From Odontesthes bonariensis (Eukaryota; Chordata; Actinopteri; Atheriniformes; Atherinopsidae), in assembly GCF_027942865.1 (NCBI RefSeq), contig NC_134515.1, positions 26,062,227 through 26,126,226 of the forward strand: 64,000 bases of DNA, in the 5' to 3' direction. The notes beneath the pieces are model-generated. The model was given only the letters and a program-made list of their open reading frames with translations. It was not told the DNA's origin and did no database searches. A program made the translations under genes and the position numbers. This document shows, piece by piece, positions 37,719-49,960 of the stretch; position 1 is the stretch's first letter; each line of letters begins with the position of its first letter.

Positions 37719-37750
<32 letters not shown>
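37718..37750. repeat. (TA)n microsatellite
   Basis: A TA run shortly after the LINE tail of copy B. Confidence 0.85.
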
Positions 37751-39191
37751 GTTACTATATTGCTTTACAATAAAACCCAACTGCCCTACATATCAAAAAC
37801 AACAACATTTAGTTTTTGAGAGAGTTACAGTATTTTGGTTCGGCCTTGCTGCCTGTGGCTGTTTGCACGACAATACTGTGTGGCTCGAGTGAGATTTTAG
37901 AGCTAGTGAAGATGTCATGCACTGAGTCAGTGTACATGTGTAGCCTCTGCCAGCAGCGTTCACATTGAGCGCGATAGAAATCAACAAAAGCACAGAGGCA
38001 ATATGAATATGATTTATGTATGCCCTCTACTCTCTGAGGAATGTTTTCAAGGTTTTTATGTCCGCATGCAGATGTGCAGCAACGAGCTGTTTATCTGGAA
38101 TATGAGTAGTAACAAGTCAACATGCATGTTCATGCACAAACACATGGCCGGGTCGATAAATGGGAGAGCTGACAGCACTGGCAGGGTCACATTTATTTAC
38201 ACTGTCTCGTCAATCCCTTTGTGGCCTTAACTGTCTTAACGGCCGCTTTCTGCACTGAGATGGTGAACAGTGCCAGGCGCCATCTTCCTTTACTTAGTTA
38301 TTACATTTCCTATGAGGGTTTTGTTTTTCGAAACGGCAACATTATCGTCCCCTGAGGCTCTCAAGCCAGTGATTTAACAACTGCTCCCATTTTAGCTTTA
38401 TCTGTTCAATCACGTTGCATTGATTTCGCATTGAATGAGGCTGAGGTACATTTCACCAACAGAAATGGAGGCAGAGAGCACTGCCTACATTGGATTTGAC
38501 CATACAGGGTTTTGACACTCTATTTACACAAAACAGCTCCACTTTCATCATCCCTCTTGTGGGTGTATCTTCTCATCTCTTTTTCTAACAGTGACATTGT
38601 AGTACATTTCCTCCTTTTCGATTTTTTTTATACATTATACAATCATCTATTCCCGAACCCTCTCGTGTCTTCACGTTCATCTTAAGTCAATCTGAATGTG
38701 GAGCGCAAAGCCTGGAGCTTCCTGTCGGTGTGTTTTCTTCTTCTATGCAAAGTGTTGTTGCTACTTCATCAGCAAAGTAGAAGCACGAGTGGTGATATTT
38801 TCTTTGCAGCTGTCATCTTTGAACACCCTGGGACCATTCTTACTCTCAGCCAGCTTTTACTGTTTACAGAGAGTGGTGCTGATAATTGTAACATGTCATC
38901 ATGAATTGTTTGACCAATTCTTTTCTTGATTAATCGTTCACCCGATTAATAACGTGTGAAAAAACAATTAGCGAAAAAAAAATAATGCAAAAATACTCCT
39001 TCTAAAGAAAAAGAAATTCAAAAACATGTTTCAGAATACAGCTCTCTGCAGCCAACCTTGATGCTTTTTAGATGATCAATTTTATCTTATCAGCAGCAGA
39101 AAACTAAAAATGCATCAGTCGTGATTATTTGAATAATTGTCCCTGTATTTAGTTGCACAATTGACCATTCAGTTCATATAACAATGTCTCA

Positions 39192-39194
<3 letters not shown>

Positions 39195-39236
<42 letters not shown>

Positions 39237-39250
39237 GTGTGTATGTGTGT
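39195..39250. repeat. (GT)n microsatellite
   Basis: A GT array of about 56 bp with a GC and a TA interruption near its right end. Confidence 0.9.
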
Positions 39251-39399
39251 TAGGAGATGTTCCACTACCCTCCTGAAGGCTCATTGCTACCTGTTTGGAA
39301 TTTTAAACAGCTTCCCTGTTCCTCTTACCTTCCCACAACTGACTCTGCAGTCACCTAAATTATCACTGAGGAAATGTCCCCATATGCCTCTCGCCCATT

Positions 39400-39473
39400 G
39401 ACCGGCTGGGATGGGCTCCAGCCCCCCCGCGACCCGACCGACGGATTCAGCGGTATAGAAAATGGATGGGTGG
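39400..39473 (+). mobile_element. 3' end fragment of a fish SINE-type repeat
   Basis: GGCTGGGATGGGCTCCAGCC followed by CCGCGACCC and GAAAATGGATGGGTGG is the typical 3' end of the same common fish repeat seen near 36620 and 43870. Only the tail is present here. Confidence 0.65.
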
Positions 39474-42400
39474 AAATGTCACCATATTAGAATGCTTGCA
39501 AGTAAATAAGGAATCACTCATTTCTATCCTTGCCTCTCATGGACTGACATCAGGTAGTAAAGGGTTTTTTGTATCTTTGAATGTCCAGTTAGACTGTGGA
39601 ATCACAACTGGTTCAGTGTAGAGGTACAACTACTGCTGAGGCGACCCTGATCCGTGCATACATGTGCATTCTCCTCCTGAAACCATTCGTTTTTCTCCAT
39701 TTCAGTTTCGTGTTTGAGTTCTGAGAACGATCAACACCAAGTAGCACGGGGGTGTAAATACCGAAAAACCTGAAGCCTCTGTCAGAGAAAGACCTGATGA
39801 ATTAAAAGGGCTTCACTCCAAAAAACAATTAGACAAATATCAAATAAGCAACCTTAGCAAACATTCTCAAAGGCTCTCAACTGTTTGATAGATATATTTT
39901 GGTGAAACCGTTTGTAAGCAATGGTATACATAGTTATCTTATCATATATTTACTCTCACCTTGTTATGATTTCATCAAAGCATGCCAAGTGCCCATCTTG
40001 AAAGAAATAAACATTTTTTCTGTCTGTCACAAACCCTTAATGGCTTGGACCAATAGATAGGCCTGCTTTGACCTATCTTGTTTCCTGCCATTGCAAGTGC
40101 ATACAGTAGTGTTTTTATATTACTGAATATCCTCTTCTACCTTCAGGCAGCCAAAAGTTCCCTTCATCTTTGATTTGCAGCTAAGGGACGTGACATTTTT
40201 ACCGTCGTGATATGACAGCTGCAGTCTTTTAACGGAGGACTTTTGCAAAATAATTATTCCAAAGCAAGAGAACGCAAACTGGCCGTTCTCTGATGCTCTC
40301 AGAAATGGTTATAAATCACACAAACGTGTGCATGTCAGGGTCCGAACGTTGCCAGTTTTTTCATCTAGGATGTGTACGAGTTTGTTTTTTTTCCAGTTTG
40401 ATGCAAAGTCAAGTGAAAAAGAAAGAAAACCCCTTTTAGATTTGTCTAAATTTTCTAAATATAACGGAGATGGTCCGTGAATGCACTGCACATAATTTCC
40501 TTTGCATTTGTCTCTGTTAAAGATTCAAATTAAATCTTGAATGACAGATGCAGGTTTCTGTCGCATTTCAGAAAAATTCCCTAACTTTTCTTTTTTCATT
40601 GGGTTTGTTAAATAAGACGCACAAGGTGTGGGAGAAGTGAAATACTTTGGCAATACAACTACTTTGGCTCTTCACATTAGATGCTTTCACCCCGACCCAA
40701 CCTCTGCAACCTCACAGAACACGGCGAACCGGGCTGCCCTGAACTCTCTCATCCAACTCTAACAGAGTGCGGAGAATCACCAAATCTAGGCAGCTTCCAT
40801 AGCTAAGAATCAATGGGCTAATTTGATCGTAAAGAGCTCTGGGTTTCACCATCTGCAGATGACCTCGGAGCTGCGGTATAAAGTTCCATCATAATTCAAA
40901 CTTTACTGAAATGGCTAAACCTGCAGCCTGCAGCCCGGGTAAAAGACTCCATGAATTAAGCTCGTCAAGCCGCCTTGTGATTTGTGTACTCCTGTGGAAA
41001 CTTAATGGCCTTATCGATCTGCTAAAGCAATGGCATCCAATTATTCAGACATCAGTCACCAATATGTTAATATTTCTCTCAGCTCCTTCACAGTTTGCTG
41101 TGACCGCACAGACTCGTCTGTGAACAGAATCTAATGTAGTGTTTTCCATCGCATGTGTAAAAACAGAGTGTACTGCACGGAACAGTTTGGTGGGTACACT
41201 GATGTCCACACTGAGTGCAACCTCTAATGGCTACAGTCATGTAACACAAGGTTTTACACCTGTGTTATAAAATCAGTGAGAGACACAAATCTGGCCCTTT
41301 TCAGCTTCTCAGCTCCACTTGTAGAACTTTCATGCATGCACCTATTGATTCCATTTCTTTGGAAAGAGGCTCAGACTACCCCAAATCCGTTGGCTTCCAT
41401 TCATCCTTGCTTGTGATTTTGTGAGTGTCTGTGTTGACACGAAACGCAGAGGCGCACAGATGAGTTACAGCGGCCCCTTTGTGTGCAATGAGAAGCTTTT
41501 TTCTATATGGAATGGGTAAAAGTAACAATTGCAACAAATGTTTAGAGATTACGTTTCTTCCTTTTTTTTTTTAAATAATAGACCCCTGAAACAGTTATAA
41601 CACTGTTTTTAACACTCATCAAGCACAATTCAACATTTTCTAACTTTCTCAGCTGCCCCCCCCTACCACTCCAATTCTTTGAGTTAGACTTGTGTAGTTT
41701 TATCTAACTTTCACTCACTCCATTGAACTCCAACAATTCTTCTCTCCCTCAGCCACACACTTCACACCTTGCTCTTCTCGTTTACCACTTTGTGTTTCTT
41801 TAACACCTATAGTTTTCCATCTTTCTCCTTCTCTTCAGGTAATAGGCACCATCTATCGTTATCTGTAATCTTGTCCCTGCATCCTCTCAAACTGCCTTAA
41901 ACTAAACTCCACAATCTCATCATCTTGTCTCACTTCTCCCTCTTCTTCCGCTTCATCTTTCATCCCCACTGTTATCGACACAACAGGATCCCCGCTCACT
42001 GTGTGTGTTGTGCATGCGTGCGTGGGTGTGCGTGCACATTTGTGTGTGTATCTCTTCATCTATCTATGCTCTTGTCTGCCTGGTATCACCATGGTGACGG
42101 ATTTTGGTGCTATCTGTCCCTGCCTTGTGTGTCTTGGCAGCAGCCGGGGCGCAACAATGACGTGTCCCAGTTCATAGGCCACCCAGCGCCAGTGTCACTG
42201 CTCAGCGTTGACCCTGCTCAGCGTTGACCCTGCCAGCTCGCATATGGAGCACACATATGGGCCTCATCTGCAAGAGATAGGTGGCCTGTGGAAGCCACTT
42301 TCCCTCCAGGGAAACAAAGCCAGTTCACTAAAGGCCAGCTCCGGCAAAAAAAAAGGCTACAGGTTGTCCAATGACATTTCAGCGTCTGTCTGCTTACGAG

Positions 42401-42544
42401 CGGCTGCAACAATCTGTAACAAATACAGGGACGCGCTCCTGTACATACAACCGAATGTTTACAGTGTACCAAGCAAAATGTCAAGGGTAGTTTTATATTT
42501 GGATTTGGTGACATTTGTTACTAATTTACAAAAAAACAAAGTAA

Positions 42545-42565
42545 GAGAGAGAGAGAGAGAGAGTG
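42545..42565. repeat. (GA)n microsatellite
   Basis: A short GA run that creates an Arg-Glu repeat in an otherwise unsupported plus-strand ORF. Confidence 0.75.
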
Positions 42566-43864
42566 AGAGACAAAAACTTGATCCGAATTCTCATTTGAAT
42601 GAGCAACTGGATGATCTGCAACCTTTTAAATGTAATCAGGTAACTGCTTTATATTGTGTTAGTTCATACTCTATAAACTACAGATTGCTCGCAGCTGCGA
42701 GGTTTGTAATGGAAGTTGCATGAATGCCTTTTTTAAGAAGGTAACGCTGGTTCATCAGAGCTGAAAATATCTTTTCTCTAAGAGGGCTTCACATTTGCCG
42801 TCACGTTTGTGGTGATTCTGTTTGGAAAAACCAGAAAAGGAGATTCTTCTGTCCGACATGAATACATGTTGATATTTGGGTGTATCGGATTTAAAGTGTT
42901 AACAGGCCACGATGGCCACAGCAGTGCATCTCAGGCACTGCTGTGGACTTACACAAAAGTAATGCTCTATTCCTATTTTTCTAAAAACGTTTGCAGTGCC
43001 CTCACATGGACTTCCAAGGGTCTCCAAGGGCATGTGCCTGACTGGTGTACATTTTGTACAAACCCACAGCTAATATTCTTGCAATCTTTCATGTAAGGTG
43101 GGGTTCTTTTCTTCTTCTCCCTTTTTTTTTCTTTGACTTGTTAGCAGGGAGACACAGGTTGGCATGTGACATATTTTTGGATCATACTTTGGTGATTTTG
43201 TCTTATGTGTACACTGTCAGTTTGACCTTTCTTTACAAAGTGGCTTCATCTGCTTTTTCTAACCAAACCAGAGTTGTTTTCTCTCGGGTGACTTTGCTGT
43301 CATCCATCCTCCTCCAGTGTGAGGTAATTGGTAGCTTTCACAGCAGCTTCCCCAACACAGGATATGGTACACACAATCCTGCTCTACGATGAACACACTG
43401 GGATGTGGTTTTACTTCTTTTCTCTCCTTCGTGCTACACCAAGATGTTTTGGGTTTTGAAAATGGTGCGCAAAGAAACGCTGTAAACTTGGAATGTTAAT
43501 CCAAGATGGAATCCGATCAGTATTCTGTTGTGTTATTGGTGACAGAGAGCAGCATGCTGCAAAATGAAACGTCCTCCGAGGTAAAACAAAAATGTTGTAA
43601 CAGCCCCTTAAAAGAATGCCATTTTTTACTACGAAGAGACTTTGCGATAAACTTTGCTGTCAGAGGCTGATCTAAGTTGAAAGTTGAAAGAAGGATGTGG
43701 GATTTGAAATGTAAAAGTAAAGAAAGAGCTTCTTTTTTTTTACATGTATTTTGTTGCAAATTTTTTAGTTTAAAATTTTTTAAATTTTAGGGTTTTTTTC
43801 AGCAATTTGGCGTTTCATTTTGTTGTTTTAAAGTTAGAGCTGCAGTACGATGCTCTTATAGGCT

Positions 43865-44110
43865 GGAGCCTCTCTGTGTGAAGTTTGCATGTGCTCCCCG
43901 TGCTGGTGTAAGTTTTCTCCAGGTGTTGTGGCTTCCTCCAGGCCACAGACATGCCTGTCAGGTTAATTAGTGATTCTACATTGGCCACTGGAGTGAGTTT
44001 TCATGGTTGTTTGTCTCTGTGTCAGCGCTGTGATGGACTGTCGGCCTGTCCAGGGTGCACTCAGCCTCTTGCTTGATGCCAGCTGCAATAGAGAGACCAC
44101 TGTGACCCCA
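43865..44110 (+). mobile_element. Diverged fish SINE-type repeat
   Basis: GTGTGAAGTTTGCATGTGCT, CCCCGTGCTGG, CAGGTTAATTAGTG, TTTGTCTCTGTGTCAGC, GTGATGGACTG and GGCCTGTCCAGGGTGCA appear in the order of the common fish repeat body. The copy is old (many differences) and lacks a clear tRNA-like head. Confidence 0.65.
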
Positions 44111-44779
44111 CTGTGCAGAATTAAAGCACGTGGATTATTCTTTTAACTACTGCTATGATTTGTGGCAGTTGTAATGGTGGCAGTTGCCGTGGTATTACAG
44201 TGTCACTCTTTAGTAATAAGAACAAGTTGGCTGCCTTTGTAAAGTGCTTTGAGGTGACCTCTGTTGTAAATTGGCACCATATGAGTAAGCTGAATTTAAT
44301 TCAGTCAAATACAGTTTAAATACGGACATGGCTTGCAGAAAACAGCAATGAACTGGAAGTGGATTTCATGTTATAAACTGCAGTTCTAAACACCAACGTG
44401 ATCACATCCGTGGAGTAAAACTGAGAAAAAAGGTCACCTCAAAATGAACGCAGATTTATGTTGTGATGGTTCTTCAGAGTTTACATTTCACACGTCTCTC
44501 TGTGACTGAAAAACACAAATCTGTGCTTCAGGATGAAGTGAAGCATTTAGAAAAACTAAACTACTTATTCCATTTTTGACGTTATTTACGCACCAAATTG
44601 TGTTCTTGGTGTGAGTTTGATTTGAATTGATCCCAGTAGTAGTTGTTGAAATTGAAACCCGCTCAACTTTATGGTTCCTCCTGTGTCTCTCCTGTTATGG
44701 TTAAAAGTCAGGAAGCGGCGCCTTGTTGAGCCTCTCCCACCAAAGCAAACATCTCGCTATTTGTTTTCTCGTGCTGGTG

Positions 44780-45660
44780 TTCTGAGGTGAACTGATGGCA
44801 CACACACCGCCGCATCTTCTCTCTCGTTCCTGACACCCGTCTGCAGGCTGAGAGACAGACGGTGCCTGCTCCGCCACCTCCACCTCCACCTCCACCTCCT
44901 CCTCCTACTCCTCCCCCCGTGCGGCGGTGGAGTCGGCCTGTAGTCCGCTTCCGGGTTTCGACGAGGCGGACGGACGCGCGGTGCTCTTGGAGAACGGACT
45001 CGCTTGCCCAGAAGCCCCCGCGCCGCCTCAACTTACAGAACTGGCTTCTTTGGGCTTCGGGAGTGTTTCCCATTTAAACAAACAGTGCCGAAGATGGCGG
45101 AGAGTTAATGGTGTAAAGAAGAAATTATCGATCCGGCAGAGAGATACGTTCCCAAGGTAAGAGTGCGCTGCGTGCCGCCCAGATCCTTTGGCCTTAGTTT
45201 GCTTTTGGCTTTTGCATTTCGACAGAAGACGGAAATGCAGCGCGTTGGGTTTCCAGCGGCGGTGCACACACAATATTGGCATCGGTGCGGCGCGGAGGGC
45301 ACAGAGCGTGGTCTCATAATGCATGACAGCGGGGAATCACCCGGTTCATCACGGCGATGGAGTGCACGTCAGGTGTCACGTTTGCTCGACGGGGCTGCGC
45401 TGTAAAGCGGGCGGATGTTCGCCAGTTAATAAACTTATCTCGAGCCGCTCAAACCGCTCCGTTTGCGCGCAAGCTGCTGGGGTCGCAGAAGCGTTTCCAG
45501 CAGATACGTGACAGAACATCGGGAAGTTTTGAGCGAGCGCCCACTTTGAGCTGTGGCGCTCCTGCCCCCGGACACCACGCGCGGCGTGCGCTCCGCGGAC
45601 AGTCGGCGGGGATGTGGACGCCAGCTGAACCTGACGCTGTCGCAACATGAGGGAATTTGG
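44780..45660 (+). promoter_or_regulatory. CpG-island promoter of a rightward gene, probably ncoa3
   Basis: This is the most CpG-rich part of the window (for example GCGGACGGACGCGCGG near 44967 and the region 45400-45610). It spans the inferred noncoding exon ending at 45156. The rightward direction is taken from the splice donor and the YY1-type motif AAGATGGCGG at 45091-45100, which is usually oriented this way just inside first exons. A (TCC)n-rich stretch at 44876-44918 encodes nothing supportable. Confidence 0.6.
44862..45156 (+). other. Inferred noncoding first exon (ncoa3 candidate)
   Basis: The region ends in CCCAAG followed by the strong donor GTAAGAG at 45157. It contains AAGATGGCGG, whose ATG opens only a four-codon ORF (ATG GCG GAG AGT TAA), so the exon looks untranslated. 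No coding exon of any gene was found downstream in the window, as expected for a gene with a very large first intron. Assignment to ncoa3 rests on the human order ZMYND8-NCOA3 and the TRAM1-NCOA2 adjacency on 8q13. The 5' boundary is unknown. Confidence 0.45.
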
Positions 45661-46007
45661 ACCAAAAAAACCCCCCAAAACGTTTATTGATCAAGCGTGT
45701 TCAAACACACGCGGCTGTGCAGAGGTGTGCAGCTGTGTTTAAGACATGATACCGTTGTGTTTTCTTTCCTGTCAAAGCCGCAATAAAACGTAATGCAGGA
45801 AGGAGGCAGACGATGCTGGCTGTCCGTGTGTCAGCCAGCCTTCCAGAGCGATTAAAGAGAAAGGGGGAGAAAAAAAAAAGTGCAGAGCCTCCACTGTGTC
45901 CTCACCGTGCAAGACGGTGCACTCAGTGCCCGGTGCATTGTCTCTAAATGTGTAAGGTGAAGGAGTGAGTGAACCGTTAGGGATCTCTACAAACCATTTC
46001 AGCCATG

Positions 46008-46029
46008 ACCCCCCCCCCCCCCCCCCCCA
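46008..46029. repeat. Poly-C tract
   Basis: A homopolymer of about 20 C, next to the SINE at 46056. Assembly errors are likely at such tracts. Confidence 0.85.
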
Positions 46030-46055
46030 CAAAAAAAGTGCCCCACTATATCTGC

Positions 46056-46300
46056 AGGGGGCAGCAGCGTGGCCCTGTGAGCGCCCGCTGCCCCGCGCCT
46101 CTGAAGGTCCACGGTTTGATCCCTGAGACAGTCAGCTGGGACTGTGTTTGCGCGTGTGTCTGCGCACATGCAAAATCATCGTGTCCTTGAGCCGCCTGAC
46201 ACTAGTGCCCCATTCCAGCACCAGGCTCTGACCGGGGTGGGTAACAGCAGTCTGCGGTGCGCGCAAACACAGGCTGGAATGGATGGGACGCGGATCTGAG
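46056..46300 (+). mobile_element. tRNA-derived SINE
   Basis: The plus strand has a tRNA-like head (GGGGCAGCAGCGTGGCCCTG, then the B-box-like GGTTTGATCCC near 46114). It is followed by a body with GTGTTTGCGCGTGTGTCTGC and a region ending near GGAATGGATGGGAC, in the style of fish SINE-type repeats with GGATGG tails. A C22 run lies just in front. The copy is diverged and its boundaries are approximate. Confidence 0.55.
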
Positions 46301-47484
46301 TGCCCGGGTGGACCGCAGGTGAGAGGTGGGAGGCCGAGTTAATTACGCACGAGTTCACGTCTAAATTGAGATTTTACCGTCTTAATGTAGCTGCATCTAA
46401 CGCTTCCTTTCATTGCCTGTTACTTTGTTTTATGTAGAACATGTAAAAAAAAAAAAAAAAAACAGTACAAAAAAGGAGGAGGGTGTTTTAAGTCTATAAA
46501 TCAGCAGTAAGTCACATTAGGGTGGAGTTTTGAACACACTAAAGCAAATCTACCCTGGAAGGCTTATATTTGGGGAAAATAGATATGTCAAAACGATCCA
46601 AATTTTTTAAGACACCGACACTGTAAAGACAATCAATCGTAACAAATTGGGCGAAAAATTTTGTCAGTTTATTGATTGTTGGACTAAAGAAAATGACAAA
46701 ATTCGCAAGTCTGCTGTCCATGAAGATTACAGCCACTAAGACTAAGACAGATGCTGGATTTCTTGATTCCAAACATGGTCCTGGACTATGGGCAACTTTG
46801 AATGGCGTTAACTTGTGGAGATCCTTAATGATAATAATAGTAGGAGTAATAATAGTTTAAAAATAATCATCATATAAGAAGATGGGGACAGTAATTGTGG
46901 CCTCTCTGTTCCGGGACTGTTTAGTGTGAATTCCTCTCAGTCTCGATGACACAGGTTTTTAAAGTCTGGCTTTCATCGCTGCACAGTTGGTCAGCCGCTC
47001 TCCGGTTTAACTGGCTGCTCCCTGTTGTGGAACTTGAAATGATAAACTGACAATTTTGATCATCTGCTGCTCAACTAACCCGTTTGGGTTTTACGTCCTT
47101 GGTGTGTAGGCGTGTGGCAGTGAGAAGCCACAGCACCTCGCTCCCTGACAGATTTCCAGTCAGCTCTGTGGCCCAGCTCTCTGCCCACGTGCAGTCGCAC
47201 ATACACGCCCACGACCTGCTCACAAGGAATTGAAGGGGACATGGACAGGCAGGGTTGAGGAAACCCCATGAGAGTGAATGGCAGGATGAGGGCATTGATG
47301 AGGAGGAGGGTGACAGTGACGCATCATCTTTGCTGAATGGGGGAAAAAAAAGGGGGGGGGGCAGAGGTTAGCACTGGATGCTGGTGACTGGGTCAGGCGC
47401 TGGGGGCAGGGCTCCTGAGGCCGAGTGGAAGCTGTGTTCTGTGTGTTTGTGTGTTTGTCTGCTGGATGTTGGTGAGAAGGAGAT

Positions 47485-47503
47485 GGGGGGGGGGGGGGGG
47501 GGG
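47485..47503. repeat. Poly-G tract
   Basis: A homopolymer of 19 G within a G-rich, A/G-biased block. It could form a quadruplex, and its length is uncertain in any assembly. Confidence 0.85.
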
Positions 47504-49619
47504 AGTGGGACCTCAGATGGAGCCACTTGCTGGAATTCTGTCTGGCATTTGTGAGTTTTGTTCCCATCCTGGTCTTTAGTTGATCCCGTTTCCGCTCCCC
47601 TCAAATCAACCCAGTTATATCTTGTTTTTGTTTTGTTTTGTTTCCCTCCTATCTTGTGGAGTCGGGAAGTTTCCGGCTTGAAATGGTTCACATTCTTTGC
47701 TGTGCAGTCTCCTCTCTGGTATGCTTCTCCCGGCTCCCCCTGCCTCCCCCTCAGATGCGGCGTTGGGAGCTGATCTGTTGTCCTATTTTCTGTTGAGGTC
47801 CCTCTATCTGATGTGTCAGGATGCGTTACACAGGATTTCGACTTAGACAGCTTTTATTGATTTCACTCTGTCGAGGAGACGTCCTTTTCCTCTTCCCTTT
47901 CTTTAAAGAAAAAAAAATACCCCACTTTTTTGTCCTCATGTCATTCATCGTCCGCATACCCACCCACCTGATTTGATTGTTTGAGTGTGATTTCATTAAA
48001 GCGTTACCCTGTTTTAACGTTCAAAGCTGCTGTAGGCAAAGATCTTGGAGATGAGGAAAAAAAACTGCCAGCGTTTTGAATACAAAGCTTCTCTCCTGCA
48101 GCCCCCTCTCTCTTCTCTTTTCAAAGCCAGTCCCCATTCAGGGTGGATGTCCATACCGGCGTGGTCACAGCTAGCAGGTCTGATACAAAAAAAAACTGTC
48201 TGATAATGGGGGCAATCCATATAATACACAGGGAGGAGGAAAAAGCAATACGCAGCTTTCTGTACGGCGGACAAGCTTTCGCAGTGATGCTACACAGCAG
48301 AACTCTTATGTAAATGCGGTCATTCTGTGTTGAAAACTTTATCAAGTTGTTGGCTATTTTAATGAAACCTAGTGGATTAACCTTGTGACATTTGCCATCT
48401 AAACGTGAGGTAAATGATCAAATTGGCCACCGCAGCAGCATAGCCTTAAGCTCAGCTCCTTCTCAACGTCGGTCACATGCATCTGCCTTTTGTAGAGCAG
48501 CCAATAGCTGTGCCTCTCCCCGACGAGACCTGTGATCGGGCAAACGCACGCATCACGTTGTCTGTCACGTTGTAAAGATTTCTGCGGGCTGAAATGGAAC
48601 CCACACCGGGAGATGCGATAGTGTAGTTGTCCTCTCAGACCACATGGATTACAAATTCTTATTGGAGGATTAGTGATTTGGTTTCCAATGGAGGCAATTT
48701 GCTTTCACTGGAGATTGCGCTGAACTTGCAGTGCTGAACATTTCTGATTGGTCCAGCACTTTTGACACCTCATTTCGGCCTTTCAGGTTAAGTAATGTTG
48801 TATTTGGTCCCTCTTGGTTCTTGTAAAATCTATCAGCTTTATGTTGTACCGCAGGAGTTGTCGCTGCCTGTAAACAAAACATTTAAACTCGGCCATTCAT
48901 GTCCGTTTCTGTGAGTGTAGGAGAGACACGGTGCTGTGGTTGAGCTGGGTGTTAAATGAACGAGGAGACGGAGCAGCAATTTGTGAGGACAAAGCAGCAA
49001 ATTCAGTTACATTCACATACTTTTAGAGCAGTTACATTCTAAAATGCAAGCAAAAACAACCACCCTTCGGCGCCGCTCTGTAGGAAGGTGCCACATTGCT
49101 GATTTTTGAGACTGTGGCTACGGCTGTCACAATAACCAGAAATGTCTAGCACTGTGCCCAACCTTAGGGAATGCAAACAACTGCCACAAAAGCAATGTTC
49201 ATCAGTCATTGTACAGGCACTGAATGTCAAACGCTGCATAAAAAAAACAATCGTATTGAAACATTGAGGGTATATCATGCCGACAATCTGTCCCACCGGG
49301 TTGATCGCCACTGGGTTATGGTGGGGTGTGGAGGGTCGGGACTGCACAGGTATTTTGGTGTCCTGGGGCTCTCATCGCGCTCCCTGTCCACTAGTGTACA
49401 CTTTTGCCTGCAACCAGGCGGTTGTTACCAGTGTTGTTGTGAGACAGGCTCCTTGTGCCCACCAACAGTATGTCCCAGGGTACTTTTGTTAGAAATGCGG
49501 CTCGTGAATCAACTGAAGACTTAATTTGTGATGATGGATTAATCTAGCAAAAGGACAACTGTTTGCTGTATTCCAACAATCAAGCCCGAGCTGAAAGTCA
49601 CTGAACAATCTCCTGGGAG

Positions 49620-49960
49620 TTTAACAAATTAAGATTAAGATCTGATTTGTTGGTCATGCATACACACAAAATTTGTCCTCCGCTTTTAACCCATTCAGGT
49701 TGGCACCTGTTGACACACACGCACAGGGTCACACACTCAGAGACAGATGCCAACCCGGAGTGGTGGGCAGCCATGAAGTGCCCGGGGAGCATGGGGGGTA
49801 TGGTGCCTTGCTCAAGGGCACCTCAGCCATGACAAGGAGGTGGACTGACACCCCTCCAGCTATCAGTTCCACCAATCTTTTTTGAGTGGCGAGAGTGGGA
49901 ATTGAACTGCCAACCTTCTGGTTATTGGATGACTGACTCTAACCACTGAGCCATGGCACC
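49620..49960 (-). mobile_element. tRNA-derived SINE on the minus strand
   Basis: Read from 49960 leftward: GGTGCCATGGCTCAGTGGTT (A-box region), then GGCAGTTCAATTCCC (B box, about 49912-49898). The body contains GCCCTTGAGCAAGGCACC and GCTCCCCGGGCACTTCATGG, the conserved core of a common fish SINE group. The 3' end lies near an AT-rich TTAAGATTAAGAT stretch around 49630. Confidence 0.75.

Larger units (their letters stand above)
32850..44780. other. Intergenic region between tram1-like and the next promoter
   Basis: About 12 kb with no supportable gene. ORFs are short and low-complexity or lie in repeats. It holds SINE remnants near 36620, 39400 and 43870, a LINE end at 37406-37646, and several microsatellites, listed separately. 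Regulatory elements may be present but cannot be picked out from one sequence. Confidence 0.4.

Noticed and set aside
42208-42723. 171-codon plus-strand ORF in the intergenic region
   Set aside because: It includes a (GA)n microsatellite read as Arg-Glu and a small tandem duplication at its start. The composition is random and no family motif is visible.
44708-45073. 121-codon minus-strand ORF with a glycine run
   Set aside because: The glycine run is the reverse of a (TCC)n-type low-complexity tract in the CpG island. Promoter orientation and donor support the plus strand.
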